Shown: one piece after another, positions 42,098-53,923 of the stretch
How the letters are laid out: each line of letters begins with the position of its first letter
Position numbering within the stretch: the stretch's first letter is position 1
Assembly: GCF_030687535.1 (NCBI RefSeq)
Contig: NZ_CP117437.1
Coordinates: forward strand, 1,013,501-1,077,500
Origin: Pseudomonas sp. FP2335
GTDB lineage: Bacteria; Pseudomonadota; Gammaproteobacteria; Pseudomonadales; Pseudomonadaceae
Length of the DNA stretch: 64,000 bases
Direction: 5' to 3'
Translations under genes and position numbers: made by a program
Notes under the pieces: model-generated
Databases searched by the model: none
The model's input: only the letters and a program-made list of their open reading frames with translations
What the model was told of the DNA's origin: nothing

Positions 42098-42395
42098 GTC
42101 TGAAATCGTATAGCCTGACGAAAAGTCGGCGATTATAGCGGTAATGAGCAATTCCCTCACGCAAGTTCGTCAGGGTTTGTTCGTGATGCGCGTGAGATTC
42201 ATCTTAAGCAACGGTTTTTCCCTGTCTTCAGTCTGAACAAGCACAGTTCCGGCCTTGGGCGCGTTGTACCAGCAGTGATATAGTTCGCCGCCAGTTCGGT
42301 CCGCCCAGCCCATGTGGCTAACTATTGCACGAGCGTTGCAAACGTTTGGCGCAAACATGGTGTCTGAGTGAAAGGCTGCATCCCAAGGAGTTTAG
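42098..42395. promoter_or_regulatory. Divergent promoter region kdsD / mlaFEDCB
   Basis: About 298 bases without a convincing gene separate two divergent operons. A 62-codon minus-strand frame (42170-42358) has no good ribosome site or family match. AT-rich patches near 42110-42140 and 42270-42290 could hold the promoters; none is clear enough to mark. Confidence 0.6.
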
Positions 42396-43205
42396 ATGAG
42401 TGCCGATAACGCCTACGCGGTCGAGCTGAAGGGTCTTACCTTCAAGCGCGGGACGCGCAGCATCTTCAATAACGTCGATATTCGCATTCCACGCGGCAAG
42501 GTCACGGGCATCATGGGGCCTTCCGGTTGCGGCAAGACCACCCTGTTGCGCCTGATGGGCATGCAATTGCGCCCGACTGCCGGCGAAGTGTGGGTCAACG
42601 GCCAGAACCTGCCGACGTTGTCGCGCAGCGACCTGTTCGACGCGCGCAAGCACATGGGCGTGTTGTTCCAGAGCGGCGCACTGTTTACCGATCTTGACGT
42701 TTTCGAGAACGTCGCCTTCCCGCTGCGGGTCCATACCCAACTGTCCGACGAGATGATTCGCGACATCGTGTTGCTGAAACTGCAGGCCGTAGGGCTGCGC
42801 GGTGCCATCGACCTGATGCCCGACGAGCTGTCGGGTGGCATGAAACGTCGTGTCGCCCTGGCGCGGGCTATCGCCCTCGATCCGCAGATCCTCATGTACG
42901 ACGAACCTTTTGTCGGCCAGGACCCTATCGCCATGGGCGTGCTGGTGCGGTTGATCCGCCTGCTCAACGACGCGCTGGGCATTACCAGCATCGTGGTTTC
43001 CCATGACCTTGCAGAAACCGCGAGCATCGCCGATTACCTCTATGTCGTCGGCGATGGCCAAGTGTTGGGGCAGGGTACGCCTGAAGAGTTGATGAACGCC
43101 GACAACCCGCGCATTCGCCAATTCATGACCGGCGATCCCGACGGCCCGGTGCCATTTCATTTTCCGGCAGCGGACTACCGCTCTGATCTTCTGGGGAAGC
43201 GTTGA
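42396..43205 (+). CDS. mlaF: Mla phospholipid transport ATP-binding protein
   Basis: The 269-residue ATPase of the MlaFEDB inner-membrane complex moves phospholipids between the inner and outer membranes (Ttg2A in Pseudomonas). Walker A is [11 protein letters not shown], the signature is [15 protein letters not shown] and Walker B is [21 protein letters not shown] precedes the ATG. It overlaps mlaE by one base. Confidence 0.96.
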   Translation: MSADNAYAVELKGLTFKRGTRSIFNNVDIRIPRGKVTGIMGPSGCGKTTLLRLMGMQLRPTAGEVWVNGQNLPTLSRSDLFDARKHMGVLFQSGALFTDLDVFENVAFPLRVHTQLSDEMIRDIVLLKLQAVGLRGAIDLMPDELSGGMKRRVALARAIALDPQILMYDEPFVGQDPIAMGVLVRLIRLLNDALGITSIVVSHDLAETASIADYLYVVGDGQVLGQGTPEELMNADNPRIRQFMTGDPDGPVPFHFPAADYRSDLLGKR

Positions 43206-44002
43206 TGCGCAAGACTTCACTTATCGAGAAGGTTCGCCTTTTCGGTCGCTCGGGCATCGACATCATCGAAGTGCTCGGCCGTTCGACGATTTTCCTGTTC
43301 CATGCCCTGTTGGGGCGCGGCGGCATTGGCGGCGGTTTTGGTCTGTTGATCAAGCAGTTGCATGCGGTGGGCGTGATGTCGCTGGTGATCATCGTGGTCT
43401 CCGGCGTGTTCATCGGCATGGTACTGGCGCTGCAAGGCTTCAATATTCTCTCCAGCTACGGTTCGGAGCAGGCCGTAGGGCAGATGGTTGCCCTGACACT
43501 GTTGCGTGAACTGGGGCCGGTGGTCACTGCGTTGTTGTTCGCCGGGCGCGCAGGTTCTGCGCTGACTGCCGAGATTGGCAACATGAAGTCCACCGAGCAG
43601 TTGTCCAGCCTGGAAATGATCGGCGTGGACCCGCTCAAGTACATTGTTGCCCCGCGTCTGTGGGCCGGCTTCATTTCCCTGCCACTGCTGGCGATGATCT
43701 TCAGCGTGGTGGGTATCTGGGGCGGTTCGTGGGTGGCGGTGGACTGGCTGGGGGTCTACGACGGCTCCTACTGGGCCAACATGCAAAACAGCGTGACCTT
43801 CAGCGGTGACGTGCTCAACGGCATCATAAAGAGCATCGTCTTCGCCTTTGTAGTGACCTGGATCGCCGTATTCCAAGGCTACGACTGTGAGCCCACTTCA
43901 GAAGGGATCAGTCGTGCCACCACCAAGACCGTTGTGTACGCCTCGCTGGCGGTACTGGGCCTTGACTTCATTTTGACCGCCTTGATGTTTGGAGATTTCT
44001 GA
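43205..44002 (+). CDS. mlaE: Mla lipid asymmetry permease
   Basis: The 265-residue integral membrane permease has the MlaE family signature [31 protein letters not shown] near residues 97-127. Five or six helices are visible. The ATG at 43205 overlaps the mlaF stop. It forms the membrane core of MlaFEDB. Confidence 0.96.
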   Translation: MRKTSLIEKVRLFGRSGIDIIEVLGRSTIFLFHALLGRGGIGGGFGLLIKQLHAVGVMSLVIIVVSGVFIGMVLALQGFNILSSYGSEQAVGQMVALTLLRELGPVVTALLFAGRAGSALTAEIGNMKSTEQLSSLEMIGVDPLKYIVAPRLWAGFISLPLLAMIFSVVGIWGGSWVAVDWLGVYDGSYWANMQNSVTFSGDVLNGIIKSIVFAFVVTWIAVFQGYDCEPTSEGISRATTKTVVYASLAVLGLDFILTALMFGDF

Positions 44003-44469
44003 TGCAAAACCGCACTGTGGAAATCGGTGTCGGCCTTTTCTTGCTGGCTGGCATCCTGGCTTTACTGTTGCTGGCGCTGCGAGTCAGCGGCCTGTCGGCC
44101 AGCCCCACCGCCGATACTTATAAACTTTACGCGTACTTCGACAATATCGCCGGTTTGACTGTCAGAGCTAAAGTGACCATGGCCGGTGTAACCATCGGCA
44201 AGGTCACGGCAATCGATCTGGATCGCGACAGCTTCACCGGTCGAGTGACGATGCAGTTGGACAAGAAGGTAGATAATCTGCCGACCGACTCCACTGCATC
44301 TATCCTCACTGCGGGTCTGCTGGGCGAGAAGTACATCGGTATCAGCGTGGGTGGGGAAACAGCCCTGCTCAAGGATGGCTCGACCATCCACGACACGCAG
44401 TCGTCGCTGGTACTTGAGGACCTGATCGGTAAATTCCTGCTCAATACGGTCAATAAAGACGCCAAATGA
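44002..44469 (+). CDS. mlaD: Mla MCE-domain substrate-binding protein
   Basis: The 155-residue protein has one N-terminal helix (VEIGVGLFLLAGILALLLLAL) and one MCE domain (about residues 38-118, with YFDNIAGLTVRAKVTMAGVTIGKVTAI). MlaD forms the hexameric ring that receives lipid from MlaC. It overlaps mlaE by one base. Confidence 0.96.
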   Translation: MQNRTVEIGVGLFLLAGILALLLLALRVSGLSASPTADTYKLYAYFDNIAGLTVRAKVTMAGVTIGKVTAIDLDRDSFTGRVTMQLDKKVDNLPTDSTASILTAGLLGEKYIGISVGGETALLKDGSTIHDTQSSLVLEDLIGKFLLNTVNKDAK

Positions 44470-44480
44470 GGAATCTGTTC

Positions 44481-45131
44481 ATGATCTCTACCTTGCGACG
44501 TGGCCTGCTGGTGCTGCTTGCAGCGTTGCCGTTGATGGCCAACGCGGCAGGTTCTGCCCACGAACTGGTGCAAGACACGACCAACAAGATGTTGGCCGAC
44601 CTGAAGGCGAACAAAGAGCAGTACAAGCAAGACCCGACCAGGTTCTATGACGCGCTGAACACCATTGTCGGCCCGGTGGTCGATGCCGAAGGCATTTCCC
44701 GCAGCATCATGACGGTCAAGTATTCGCGCAAGGCTACTCCGGCGCAGATGCAGACGTTTCAGGAGAACTTCAAGAAAGGCCTGTTCCAGTTCTATGGCAA
44801 CGCGTTGCTGGAGTACAACAACCAGGGCATTACCGTCGATCCCGCCAAGGATGAGTCCGGTGACCGCACCAGCGTTGGCATGACCGTCAAGGGTTCCAAC
44901 GGTGCTGTCTACCCGGTGCAGTACACCCTGGAGAAGATCAACGGCGAGTGGAAACTGCGCAACGTGATCATCAACGGTATCAACATCGGCAAGCTGTTCC
45001 GTGATCAGTTCGCCGATGCCATGCAGCGCAATGGCAACGACCTGGACAAAACCATCAATGGTTGGGCCGGTGAAGTCGCCAAGGCCAAGGAAGAAACCGA
45101 CAAGCAAGCTGCCGGGAAGCCTGCGCAATGA
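44481..45131 (+). CDS. mlaC: Mla periplasmic phospholipid-binding protein
   Basis: MlaC is a periplasmic shuttle carrying phospholipid between MlaD and the outer-membrane MlaA. A signal peptide ends near MANA-AGSAH. The MlaC fold follows, with QDPTRFYDALNTIVGPVVD and YPVQYTLEKINGEWKLRNVIINGINIG. The ATG at 44481 is preferred because GAGGA lies eight bases upstream. An ATG at 44466, overlapping the mlaD stop (ATGA), would add five residues. Confidence 0.94.
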   Translation: MISTLRRGLLVLLAALPLMANAAGSAHELVQDTTNKMLADLKANKEQYKQDPTRFYDALNTIVGPVVDAEGISRSIMTVKYSRKATPAQMQTFQENFKKGLFQFYGNALLEYNNQGITVDPAKDESGDRTSVGMTVKGSNGAVYPVQYTLEKINGEWKLRNVIINGINIGKLFRDQFADAMQRNGNDLDKTINGWAGEVAKAKEETDKQAAGKPAQ

Positions 45132-45433
45132 CCGAATCGGCCGTTCGTCTCGGCGATGCCGGCGAGTTGTTCATCAGCGGCGTACTGGACTATCGCTCCG
45201 GGCCGGGCCTGCGCAAGCAGGGCCAGGCACTGATCAACAGCAGCAGCGCGCCTGCGTTGGTGGTGGATTGCTCGCAGGTGAGCAAGTCCAGCAGCGTGGG
45301 TTTGTCCTTGCTGCTGTGCTTCATGCGCGATGCCGAGGCAGCCAACAAAACGGTCAGCATCCGCGCCATGCCTGAAGACATGCGCGAAATTGCCGAGGTT
45401 TCGGGTTTGACCGAGCTGTTGGCACATCCTTAA
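45128..45433 (+). CDS. mlaB: Mla STAS-domain protein
   Basis: The 101-residue STAS protein binds MlaF and controls assembly and ATPase activity. VVDCSQVSKSSSVGLSLLLCFMRDA is the STAS core around the conserved Ser/Thr. Its ATG overlaps the mlaC stop by four bases (ATGA). A terminator-like hairpin follows. Confidence 0.93.
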   Translation: MTESAVRLGDAGELFISGVLDYRSGPGLRKQGQALINSSSAPALVVDCSQVSKSSSVGLSLLLCFMRDAEAANKTVSIRAMPEDMREIAEVSGLTELLAHP

Positions 45434-45448
45434 TACACACTATTAGAG

Positions 45449-45501
45449 AAGCCCCCCGTCAGAGTCCTGCTATGCGGGGTTCGCAGGCGCGGGGCTTTTT
45501 T
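45449..45501 (+). terminator. Intrinsic terminator of the mla operon
   Basis: AAGCCCC and GGGGCTT arms with extra inner pairing (CCCCG / CGGGG) are followed by TTTTTT. It stands 15 bases after mlaB and 47 bases before ibaG. Confidence 0.8.
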
Positions 45502-45547
45502 GTATGATGTGCGACCCGTGCGCACTGGGCGCCGATAGAGGTTGAGC

Positions 45548-47076
<1,529 letters not shown>

Positions 47077-47090
47077 TCCCAAACGCTAGT

Positions 47091-47185
47091 GTAGTGAGTG
47101 GGCTTGCCCCGCGCTGGAGTGCGCAGCGCTCCCAAGATTTTTAGGGCTGCTTCGCAACCCCGCGCGGGGCAGGCCCGCTCACTAC
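47091..47185. repeat. Inverted repeat of a different REP class
   Basis: GTAGTGAGTGGGCTTGCCCCGCG opens and CGCGGGGCAGGCCCGCTCACTAC closes the element. The arm sequence (GTGAGTGGGCTTGCCCCGCG) differs from the GTGGGAGCGGGC REP of the rest of the window. It contains smaller inner pairs (GCGCTGG.. and AGGGCTGCTTCGCAACCC). It lies between murA and hisG. Confidence 0.85.
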
Positions 47186-47294
47186 AGAAGCTTGCTGTGA
47201 ATTTGTTTCAAGTCGAGGCTGTCATGGCCTCGATCTGTGTCCGGCGCCGTTTGCGACCGGACCGCAATAGCCTGATGAAGGACTGACGTTTCCC

Positions 47295-47930
47295 ATGTTG
47301 ACCATCGCACTGTCCAAGGGCCGCATCCTTGACGACACTTTGCCGCTTCTGGCTGAAGCGGGCATCGTGCCGACCGAGAATCCGGACAAGAGCCGCAAGC
47401 TGATCATCCCCACGACCCAGGACGACGTTCGCCTGTTGATCGTGCGGGCTACCGACGTGCCGACCTACGTTGAACATGGCGCGGCCGACCTGGGCGTCGC
47501 CGGTAAGGACGTGTTGATGGAATACGGCGGCCAGGGCCTGTACGAGCCCCTGGACCTGCGCATCGCCCTGTGCAAGCTGATGACCGCCGGCCGTGTCGGT
47601 GACGTCGAGCCCAAAGGCCGTCTGCGTGTGGCGACCAAGTTCGTCAACGTCGCCAAGCGCTACTACGCCGAGCAAGGCCGTCAGGTCGACATCATCAAGC
47701 TCTACGGCTCCATGGAGCTGGCTCCGCTGATTGGCCTGGCCGACAAGATCATCGATGTGGTCGACACCGGTAATACCCTGCGTGCCAACGGTCTTGAACC
47801 ACAAGAATTCATTGCCGACATCAGCTCTCGCCTGATCGTCAACAAAGCATCGATGAAGATGCAGCACGCCCGTATCCAGGCGTTGATCGACACCCTGCGC
47901 AAGGCAGTGGAGTCGCGACACCGCGGTTGA
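47295..47930 (+). CDS. hisG: ATP phosphoribosyltransferase (short form)
   Basis: The 211-residue enzyme makes phosphoribosyl-ATP, the first step of histidine synthesis. [24 protein letters not shown] and the [14 protein letters not shown] and [18 protein letters not shown] segments identify it. It lacks the C-terminal regulatory domain of the long form, so a separate HisZ subunit, not in this window, is expected. It starts a hisGDC cluster. Confidence 0.97.
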   Translation: MLTIALSKGRILDDTLPLLAEAGIVPTENPDKSRKLIIPTTQDDVRLLIVRATDVPTYVEHGAADLGVAGKDVLMEYGGQGLYEPLDLRIALCKLMTAGRVGDVEPKGRLRVATKFVNVAKRYYAEQGRQVDIIKLYGSMELAPLIGLADKIIDVVDTGNTLRANGLEPQEFIADISSRLIVNKASMKMQHARIQALIDTLRKAVESRHRG

Positions 47931-48058
47931 CCTACCCGCGTAGCTGAAAGGCTGCGCCCGTCTATCCGCCTCATAGCCAGAATTCTCAGGTGCCCAAGCG
48001 GAAACGACTGCTAGTTTAGGGCGCCTGAGTTTTTGCCAATTCTATTGAGGCCCTCGCT

Positions 48059-49375
48059 ATGACCACGTCCACTGCAATTGCCCGACTCAACGCTGCCGAC
48101 CCGGATTTCGCCCATCATCTGGATCATCTGCTGAGCTGGGAAAGTGTGTCCGACGAGTCGGTCAACGGGCGAGTACTCGACATCATCAAGGCCGTGCGCG
48201 AGCGCGGTGACGCGGCGCTGGTGGATTTCACCCGCCAGTTCGACGGCCTCGATGTGGCGTCGATGTCCGACCTGATCCTGCCCCGCGAACGCCTGGAGCT
48301 GGCCCTGACGCGCATCACCGCCGCGCAGCGTGAAGCGCTGGAAGTGGCGGCGACGCGGGTGCGCAGCTACCACGAAAAGCAGAAGCAGGATTCGTGGAGC
48401 TACACCGAGGCCGACGGCACCGTGCTGGGCCAGAAGGTCACGCCGCTGGACCGTGCCGGCCTGTACGTGCCGGGCGGCAAGGCGTCGTACCCGTCGTCGG
48501 TGTTGATGAATGCGATTCCGGCCAAGGTTGCCGGCGTGACCGAAGTGGTCATGGTCGTACCGACCCCGCGCGGCGAAATCAACGAACTGGTACTGGCCGC
48601 CGCGTGCATCGCCGGTGTCGACCGCGTGTTCACCATCGGTGGCGCCCAGGCTGTTGCGGCCCTGGCCTATGGCACCGAAAGCGTGCCGAAAGTCGACAAG
48701 GTGGTCGGCCCCGGCAACATCTACGTTGCCACTGCCAAGCGCCACGTGTTTGGCCAGGTCGGCATCGATATGATTGCAGGCCCGTCGGAAATCCTCGTGG
48801 TGTGTGACGGCCAGACCGACCCGGACTGGATCGCCATGGACCTGTTCTCCCAGGCCGAGCACGACGAAGACGCCCAGGCGATTCTGGTCAGCCCGGATGC
48901 CGAGTTCCTCGACAAGGTTGCCGCCAGCATCGACAAGCTGCTGCCGACCATGGACCGCGCCGAGATCATCGAGAAGTCGATCAATGGCCGTGGTGCATTG
49001 ATCCTGGTACGCGACATGGAGCAGGCCATCGAAGTGGCCAACCGTATCGCGCCGGAGCACCTGGAGCTGTCTGTGGCCGACCCACAGGCCTGGCTGCCAT
49101 CGATTCGCCACGCCGGTGCGATCTTCATGGGCCGCCACACCAGCGAAGCCCTGGGCGACTACTGCGCGGGCCCGAACCACGTGTTGCCGACGTCCGGCAC
49201 CGCACGCTTTTCGTCGCCGCTGGGGGTTTATGACTTCCAGAAGCGTTCGTCGATCATTTTCTGCTCGCCACAAGGCGCGTCCGAGCTGGGCAAGACCGCC
49301 TCGGTGCTGGCCCGTGGTGAATCGCTGAGCGCACACGCACGTAGCGCCGAATATCGCATCGTCAAGGGAGAGTGA
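48059..49375 (+). CDS. hisD: Histidinol dehydrogenase
   Basis: The 438-residue zinc enzyme oxidises histidinol to histidine in two NAD-dependent steps. [43 protein letters not shown] and [12 protein letters not shown] are family marks, and [12 protein letters not shown] holds metal ligands. It follows hisG by 128 bases and precedes hisC by three. Confidence 0.97.
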   Translation: MTTSTAIARLNAADPDFAHHLDHLLSWESVSDESVNGRVLDIIKAVRERGDAALVDFTRQFDGLDVASMSDLILPRERLELALTRITAAQREALEVAATRVRSYHEKQKQDSWSYTEADGTVLGQKVTPLDRAGLYVPGGKASYPSSVLMNAIPAKVAGVTEVVMVVPTPRGEINELVLAAACIAGVDRVFTIGGAQAVAALAYGTESVPKVDKVVGPGNIYVATAKRHVFGQVGIDMIAGPSEILVVCDGQTDPDWIAMDLFSQAEHDEDAQAILVSPDAEFLDKVAASIDKLLPTMDRAEIIEKSINGRGALILVRDMEQAIEVANRIAPEHLELSVADPQAWLPSIRHAGAIFMGRHTSEALGDYCAGPNHVLPTSGTARFSSPLGVYDFQKRSSIIFCSPQGASELGKTASVLARGESLSAHARSAEYRIVKGE

Positions 49376-49378
49376 GGC

Positions 49379-50431
49379 ATGAGCAAATTCTGGAGCCCCT
49401 TCGTCAAGGACCTCGTGCCTTACGTGCCGGGTGAACAACCGAAGCTGACCAAACTGGTCAAGCTCAACACCAACGAAAACCCCTACGGGCCATCGCCCAA
49501 GGCGTTGGCGGCAATGCAGGCCGAGTTGAACGATAACCTGCGCCTGTACCCGGACCCCAACAGCGACCTGCTCAAGCAGGCGGTGGCCAAGTACTACGGC
49601 GTGGATGCCGGCAAGGTATTCCTCGGCAACGGTTCCGATGAAGTCCTCGCGCACATCTTCCACGGCCTGCTCCAACACGACTTGCCGCTGCTGTTCCCGG
49701 ACATCAGCTACAGCTTCTATCCGGTTTACTGCGGCCTGTATGGCATCACGTTCGAACCGGTGCCGCTGGACGAGCAGTTCCAGATCCGTGTGGCGGACTA
49801 CGCCAGGCCCAACGGCGGGATCATCTTCCCCAACCCGAACGCGCCGACGGGCTGCGTGCTCGCGCTGGATGCGGTGGAGCAGATCGTCAAAGCCAGCCCG
49901 GATTCGGTGGTGGTGGTTGATGAGGCCTACATCGACTTCGGCGGTGAAAGCGCCATCAGCCTGGTGGATCGCTATCCGAACCTGCTGGTGACCCAGACCC
50001 TGTCCAAATCGCGCTCACTGGCCGGTTTGCGCGTGGGCCTGGCCGTGGGCCACCCGGACCTGATCGAGGCGCTGGAGCGGGTCAAGAACAGCTTCAACTC
50101 GTACCCCCTGGATCGCCTGGCGATTGTCGGCGCAGCGGCGGCGTTTGAAGACCGTGAGTACTTCGAGAAGACCTGCCAGTTGGTGATCGACAGCCGCAAT
50201 ACCGTCGTCGCGCAGTTGGAAGGTAAAGGCTTTGAAGTATTGCCGTCGGCGGCCAACTTCATCTTTGCCCGTCACCCCAAGCACGACGCTGCCGGCCTGG
50301 CGGCCAAGTTGCGTGAGCAGGGTGTGATCGTGCGGCACTTCAAGCAGGAGCGGATTGCCCAGTTCCTGCGGATCAGCATCGGTACGCCGGAGCAGAACCA
50401 GGCGTTGATCGATGGGCTAGGCGAGCTTTAA
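49379..50431 (+). CDS. hisC: Histidinol-phosphate aminotransferase
   Basis: The 350-residue PLP enzyme converts imidazole-acetol phosphate to histidinol phosphate. The N-terminal [27 protein letters not shown] and PLP-lysine segment [18 protein letters not shown] are present. GAGAGTGAGGC precedes the ATG. It is the last gene of hisGDC and converges with uraA. Confidence 0.96.
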   Translation: MSKFWSPFVKDLVPYVPGEQPKLTKLVKLNTNENPYGPSPKALAAMQAELNDNLRLYPDPNSDLLKQAVAKYYGVDAGKVFLGNGSDEVLAHIFHGLLQHDLPLLFPDISYSFYPVYCGLYGITFEPVPLDEQFQIRVADYARPNGGIIFPNPNAPTGCVLALDAVEQIVKASPDSVVVVDEAYIDFGGESAISLVDRYPNLLVTQTLSKSRSLAGLRVGLAVGHPDLIEALERVKNSFNSYPLDRLAIVGAAAAFEDREYFEKTCQLVIDSRNTVVAQLEGKGFEVLPSAANFIFARHPKHDAAGLAAKLREQGVIVRHFKQERIAQFLRISIGTPEQNQALIDGLGEL

Positions 50432-50454
50432 TTCTCGGTTGGCTTGACGGGCCC

Positions 50455-50520
50455 CATCGCGGGCAAGCCCGCTCCCACATTGGAATGTAGTTCCCTGTGG
50501 GAGCGGGCTTGCCCGCGATG
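50455..50520. repeat. REP pair forming a perfect 25-base hairpin
   Basis: The arms 50455-50479 and 50496-50520 are exact reverse complements (CATCGCGGGCAAGCCCGCTC... and its complement) with a 16-base loop. It lies between convergent hisC and uraA and probably works as a bidirectional terminator or mRNA 3' end stabiliser. Confidence 0.9.
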
Positions 50521-50543
50521 AGGTCATCAGCGACACCGTATGG

Positions 50544-51818
50544 TTAAAGCAATGGCTCATCCGGCTTCTTGTTCTTCCAGCCATCATTGCCCGGTAGCAG
50601 CAGGTTCAAGCCAATCGCTACCACCGCACACAGGGCGATGCCCTTCAGGCCGAAATCGTCCGGGCCGGTGCCGGTGCCGACCAGCACACCGCCAATCCCG
50701 AACACCAACGTCACCGAGACGATCACCAGGTTGCGCGCTTCGCCCAGGTCGATCTTGTGGCGGATCAACGTGTTCATCCCCACCGCTGCAATCGAACCGA
50801 ACAGCAGGCACAGAATCCCGCCCATTACCGGCACCGGGATGCTTTGCAGCAGTGCGCCGAACTTGCCGATAAACGCCAGGCTGATGGCAAACACCGCCGC
50901 CCAAGTCATGATTTTCGGGTTGTAGTTCTTGGTCAGCATCACCGCGCCAGTCACTTCGGCGTAGGTGGTGTTCGGCGGGCCGCCAAACAGGCCGGCGGCG
51001 GTGGTGGCGATGCCGTCACCCAGCAGGGTGCGATGCAGACCGGGCTTCTTCAGGTAGTCGCGACCGGTCACGCTGCCCACCGCAATCACGCCGCCGATAT
51101 GCTCGATCGCCGGGGCCAGGGCCACCGGGACGATGAACAGGATCGCCTGCCAGTTGAACTCCGGTGCGGTGAAGTGGGGCAGGGCGAACCAGGGGGCCGC
51201 GGCGATCTTCGCCGTGTCGACCACGCCAAAGTAGAACGACATGGCAAAGCCCACCAGCACGCCGGAAATGATCGGCACCAGGCGGAAGATGCCTTTGCCG
51301 AACACCGCCACGATCAACGTGGTCAGCAGTGCCGGCATCGAGATCATCATCGCCGTCTGGTAGTGGATCAACTCGGCGCCATCGCCGGATTTACCCATCG
51401 CCATGTTCGCGGCAATCGGCGCCATGGCCAGGCCGATGGAGATAATCACCGGCCCGATCACGACTGGAGGCAGCAGACGGTCAATAAATCCGGTGCCCTT
51501 GATCTTCACGGCCAGGCCAAGGAAGGTGTAGACGAAACCGGCCGCCATCACGCCGCCCATGGTCGCTGCGAGGCCGAACTGGCCCTTGGCGAGAATGATC
51601 GGCGTGATAAACGCAAAGCTCGACGCCAGGAAGACCGGCACCTGCCGCCCTGTGACCACCTGGAACAACAAGGTGCCCAGGCCTGCGGTAAACAGTGCAA
51701 CGTTTGGATCAAGACCTGTGATCAGCGGCATCAACACCAGCGCGCCAAATGCCACGAAGAGCATTTGTGCGCCAGACAGGATCTGGCGCCAAAGCGGGTC
51801 GTTGAATTCATCCTGCAT
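50544..51818 (-). CDS. uraA: Uracil:proton symporter
   Basis: The 424-residue NCS2 family permease imports uracil. It has about 14 hydrophobic segments. GQFGLAATMGGVMAAGF and GLFGGPPNTTYAEVTGAVMLTKNYNP are the conserved transport motifs. The ATG at 51818 was chosen because AAGGA lies nine bases upstream; a GTG six bases earlier overlaps the upp stop. It follows upp, so the pair imports and salvages uracil. Confidence 0.94.
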   Translation of the reverse strand: MQDEFNDPLWRQILSGAQMLFVAFGALVLMPLITGLDPNVALFTAGLGTLLFQVVTGRQVPVFLASSFAFITPIILAKGQFGLAATMGGVMAAGFVYTFLGLAVKIKGTGFIDRLLPPVVIGPVIISIGLAMAPIAANMAMGKSGDGAELIHYQTAMMISMPALLTTLIVAVFGKGIFRLVPIISGVLVGFAMSFYFGVVDTAKIAAAPWFALPHFTAPEFNWQAILFIVPVALAPAIEHIGGVIAVGSVTGRDYLKKPGLHRTLLGDGIATTAAGLFGGPPNTTYAEVTGAVMLTKNYNPKIMTWAAVFAISLAFIGKFGALLQSIPVPVMGGILCLLFGSIAAVGMNTLIRHKIDLGEARNLVIVSVTLVFGIGGVLVGTGTGPDDFGLKGIALCAVVAIGLNLLLPGNDGWKNKKPDEPLL

Positions 51819-51820
51819 GC

Positions 51821-52459
51821 TCACGCGTCCTTCTGCTTGGTGCCGAAGATCTTGTCGCCGGCGTCGCCCAGGCCCGGGATGATGTAGCCGTGTTCGTTCA
51901 GGCGCTCGTCGATGGACGCGGTGTAGATCTGCACGTCCGGGTGGGCCTTCTCGACCGCGGCGATACCTTCCGGCGCGGCGACCAGCACCATGGCGCGGAT
52001 GTCTTTGCAGCCGGCTTTTTTCAGCAGGTCGATGGTGGCGACCATGGAGCTGCCGGTGGCGAGCATCGGGTCGATGATCATTGCCAGGCGCTCGTCGATT
52101 TCCGGGACAAGTTTTTCCAGGTAGGTGTGCGCCTCCAGCGTTTCTTCATTGCGGGCAACGCCCACGGCGCTGACCTTGGCGCCCGGGATCAGGCTGAGCA
52201 CACCTTCGAGCATGCCGATACCGGCACGCAGGATCGGGACGACGGTGATTTTCTTACCGGCGATTTTCTCGACCTGGACGGGACCGGCCCAACCAGGAAT
52301 CTCGTAGCTCTCCAGGGGCAAATCCTTGGTGGCTTCGTAAGTGAGCAGCGCTCCGACTTCCTGAGCAAGCTCACGGAAATTCTTCGTGCTAATGTCGGCG
52401 CGGCGCATAAGGCCGAGTTTGTGTCGGATCAGCGGGTGGCGGATCTCGCGAGTGGGCAT
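51821..52459 (-). CDS. upp: Uracil phosphoribosyltransferase
   Basis: The 212-residue salvage enzyme converts uracil and PRPP to [22 protein letters not shown] is the family start, the PRPP loop is [17 protein letters not shown] and the uracil-binding region is [18 protein letters not shown]. It is first in upp-uraA and divergent from hpt across 164 bases. Confidence 0.97.
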   Translation of the reverse strand: MPTREIRHPLIRHKLGLMRRADISTKNFRELAQEVGALLTYEATKDLPLESYEIPGWAGPVQVEKIAGKKITVVPILRAGIGMLEGVLSLIPGAKVSAVGVARNEETLEAHTYLEKLVPEIDERLAMIIDPMLATGSSMVATIDLLKKAGCKDIRAMVLVAAPEGIAAVEKAHPDVQIYTASIDERLNEHGYIIPGLGDAGDKIFGTKQKDA

Positions 52460-52623
52460 GGGAAAGGCTCCGGCGGCGGGCAAAAAAACCGGCCTAGATT
52501 AATCTATCCGAGGGTGTTGTCCTATAGACATCTAGTACGTTAGTCCATTAGCGCTTGATCGGAGCGCACGAGAAGCGTACCTTCGCCCGCTTTTCTTGCC
52601 ACAGCACCCCCTTGGAGAGCGCC

Positions 52624-53181
52624 ATGTCCGCTGATCTCGAGCATATCCGTCAAATCATGCGCGAGGCTGACTGCCTGTACACCGAAGCGCAAGTCGAAGA
52701 GGCGATCGCCAAGGTCGGCGCGCACATCAGCCGCGAAATGGCCGACACCAACCCGGTGGTTTTCTGTGTGATGAACGGCGGCCTGATCTTTGCCGGCAAA
52801 TTGCTCACCCACCTGCAATTCCCGCTGGAAGCGTCCTACCTGCACGCCACCCGTTATCGCAATGAAACCAGCGGCGGCGACCTGTTCTGGAAAGCCAAGC
52901 CGGAAGTCTCGTTCATCGACCGTGACGTGCTGATCATCGACGACATCCTCGACGAAGGTCACACCCTGGGCGCGATCATCGACTTCTGCAAACACGCAGG
53001 CGCGCGCAAAGTGCATACCGCCGTGCTGATCGACAAAGATCACGACCGCAAGGCCCGCCCAGAACTGAAAGCCGATTTCGTCGGCCTGCCATGCGTTGAC
53101 CGCTACATCTTCGGTTACGGCATGGACTACAAGGGCTACTGGCGCAATGCCAATGGCATCTATGCCGTCAAAGGCATGTAA
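52624..53181 (+). CDS. hpt: Hypoxanthine-guanine phosphoribosyltransferase
   Basis: The 185-residue purine salvage enzyme converts hypoxanthine or guanine plus PRPP to IMP or GMP. The PRPP motif is VLIIDDILDEGHTLGAI near residue 104. DHDRKARPELKADFVGLPCVDRYIFGYGMDYKGYWRN-type C-terminal sequence is typical of the Pseudomonas enzyme. TTGGAGAGCGCC precedes the ATG. Confidence 0.93.
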   Translation: MSADLEHIRQIMREADCLYTEAQVEEAIAKVGAHISREMADTNPVVFCVMNGGLIFAGKLLTHLQFPLEASYLHATRYRNETSGGDLFWKAKPEVSFIDRDVLIIDDILDEGHTLGAIIDFCKHAGARKVHTAVLIDKDHDRKARPELKADFVGLPCVDRYIFGYGMDYKGYWRNANGIYAVKGM

Positions 53182-53244
53182 ACGCGCTTCATCAGGTGCA
53201 GGGCCGGCATGCTAGAGTGCCTGGCCCTGCGTCTGGAGCTTTCC

Positions 53245-53730
53245 ATGAGCCTGTTGATTCGCACCTGCGCCGTCCTGGCGCTAACCCTCAGCCTGCCCCT
53301 GGCTGCCGCCCCCGCACCGATGCATAGCCAATTCCTGCCGCCGGATGACCTGAGCCTGCGTGCCGGAACTCCCGACCAGCAGCAGTTGCTGCAAGTCACC
53401 GAGTATGCGGTGGTGGTGGGTAACCAGCGTCAGTCCACTCAGCAACCGATCCCGGTGACTTCGCCGTTGATGATCCGCCTCAAGGGCAAGTCCCTGAACA
53501 AAGGCGCGACCATCAATCAGGTGGTGCTCAATTTCGACGCTGAAAGCAAAAGCCTGAAAAAACCGGCGTATGACGACAAGAGCAAGACGTTGACCTTGTC
53601 GTATCCGGTGGCCCAATACCGCGTGATCGTCGACCTGCTGCGTAATGACACCTTGTATGTGCAATTCCTCAGTTACGCCAACGGCCACATCTGGGCGGAC
53701 TTACACACCGGTGCCGTTCGTACCAAATAG
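53245..53730 (+). CDS. Conserved secreted hypothetical protein
   Basis: The 161-residue protein has a Sec signal peptide (SLLIRTCAVLALTLSLPLAAA) and then a basic, probably beta-rich domain with repeated polar strands (TSPLMIRLKGKSLNKGATINQVVLNF). No known enzyme motif is seen. The start at 53245 follows GGAGCTTTCC. It lies between hpt and the next small gene, where other pseudomonads also carry an unnamed gene. Function unknown. Confidence 0.8.
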   Translation: MSLLIRTCAVLALTLSLPLAAAPAPMHSQFLPPDDLSLRAGTPDQQQLLQVTEYAVVVGNQRQSTQQPIPVTSPLMIRLKGKSLNKGATINQVVLNFDAESKSLKKPAYDDKSKTLTLSYPVAQYRVIVDLLRNDTLYVQFLSYANGHIWADLHTGAVRTK

Positions 53731-53749
53731 CCAGAACACTGAGGATCCA

Positions 53750-53843
53750 AATGTGGGAGCGGGCTTGCTCGCGAAAGCGGTGGGTCAGTCGATAAATGCT
53801 TCAACTGATATACCGCTTTCGCGAGCAAGCCCGCTCCCACATT
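53750..53843. repeat. REPIN with perfect 32-base arms
   Basis: The arms 53750-53781 and 53812-53843 are exact reverse complements (AATGTGGGAGCGGGCTTGCT... to ...GCTCCCACATT). The 30-base spacer contains GGGTCAG and CTGATA, which can extend the hairpin. This is the most intact REPIN of the window. Confidence 0.93.
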
Positions 53844-53923
53844 GGACCTCCAGCGCTTTCGAAGGCGGCGTCTCGCAGGTAGACTTCCAGTCCCGTGTAA
53901 ATGTCTGCAGGCTGGAGTCGGTA

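Noticed and set aside
42170-42358. 62-codon minus-strand frame between kdsD and mlaF
   Set aside because: No ribosome site, no family features; it lies in the divergent promoter region.
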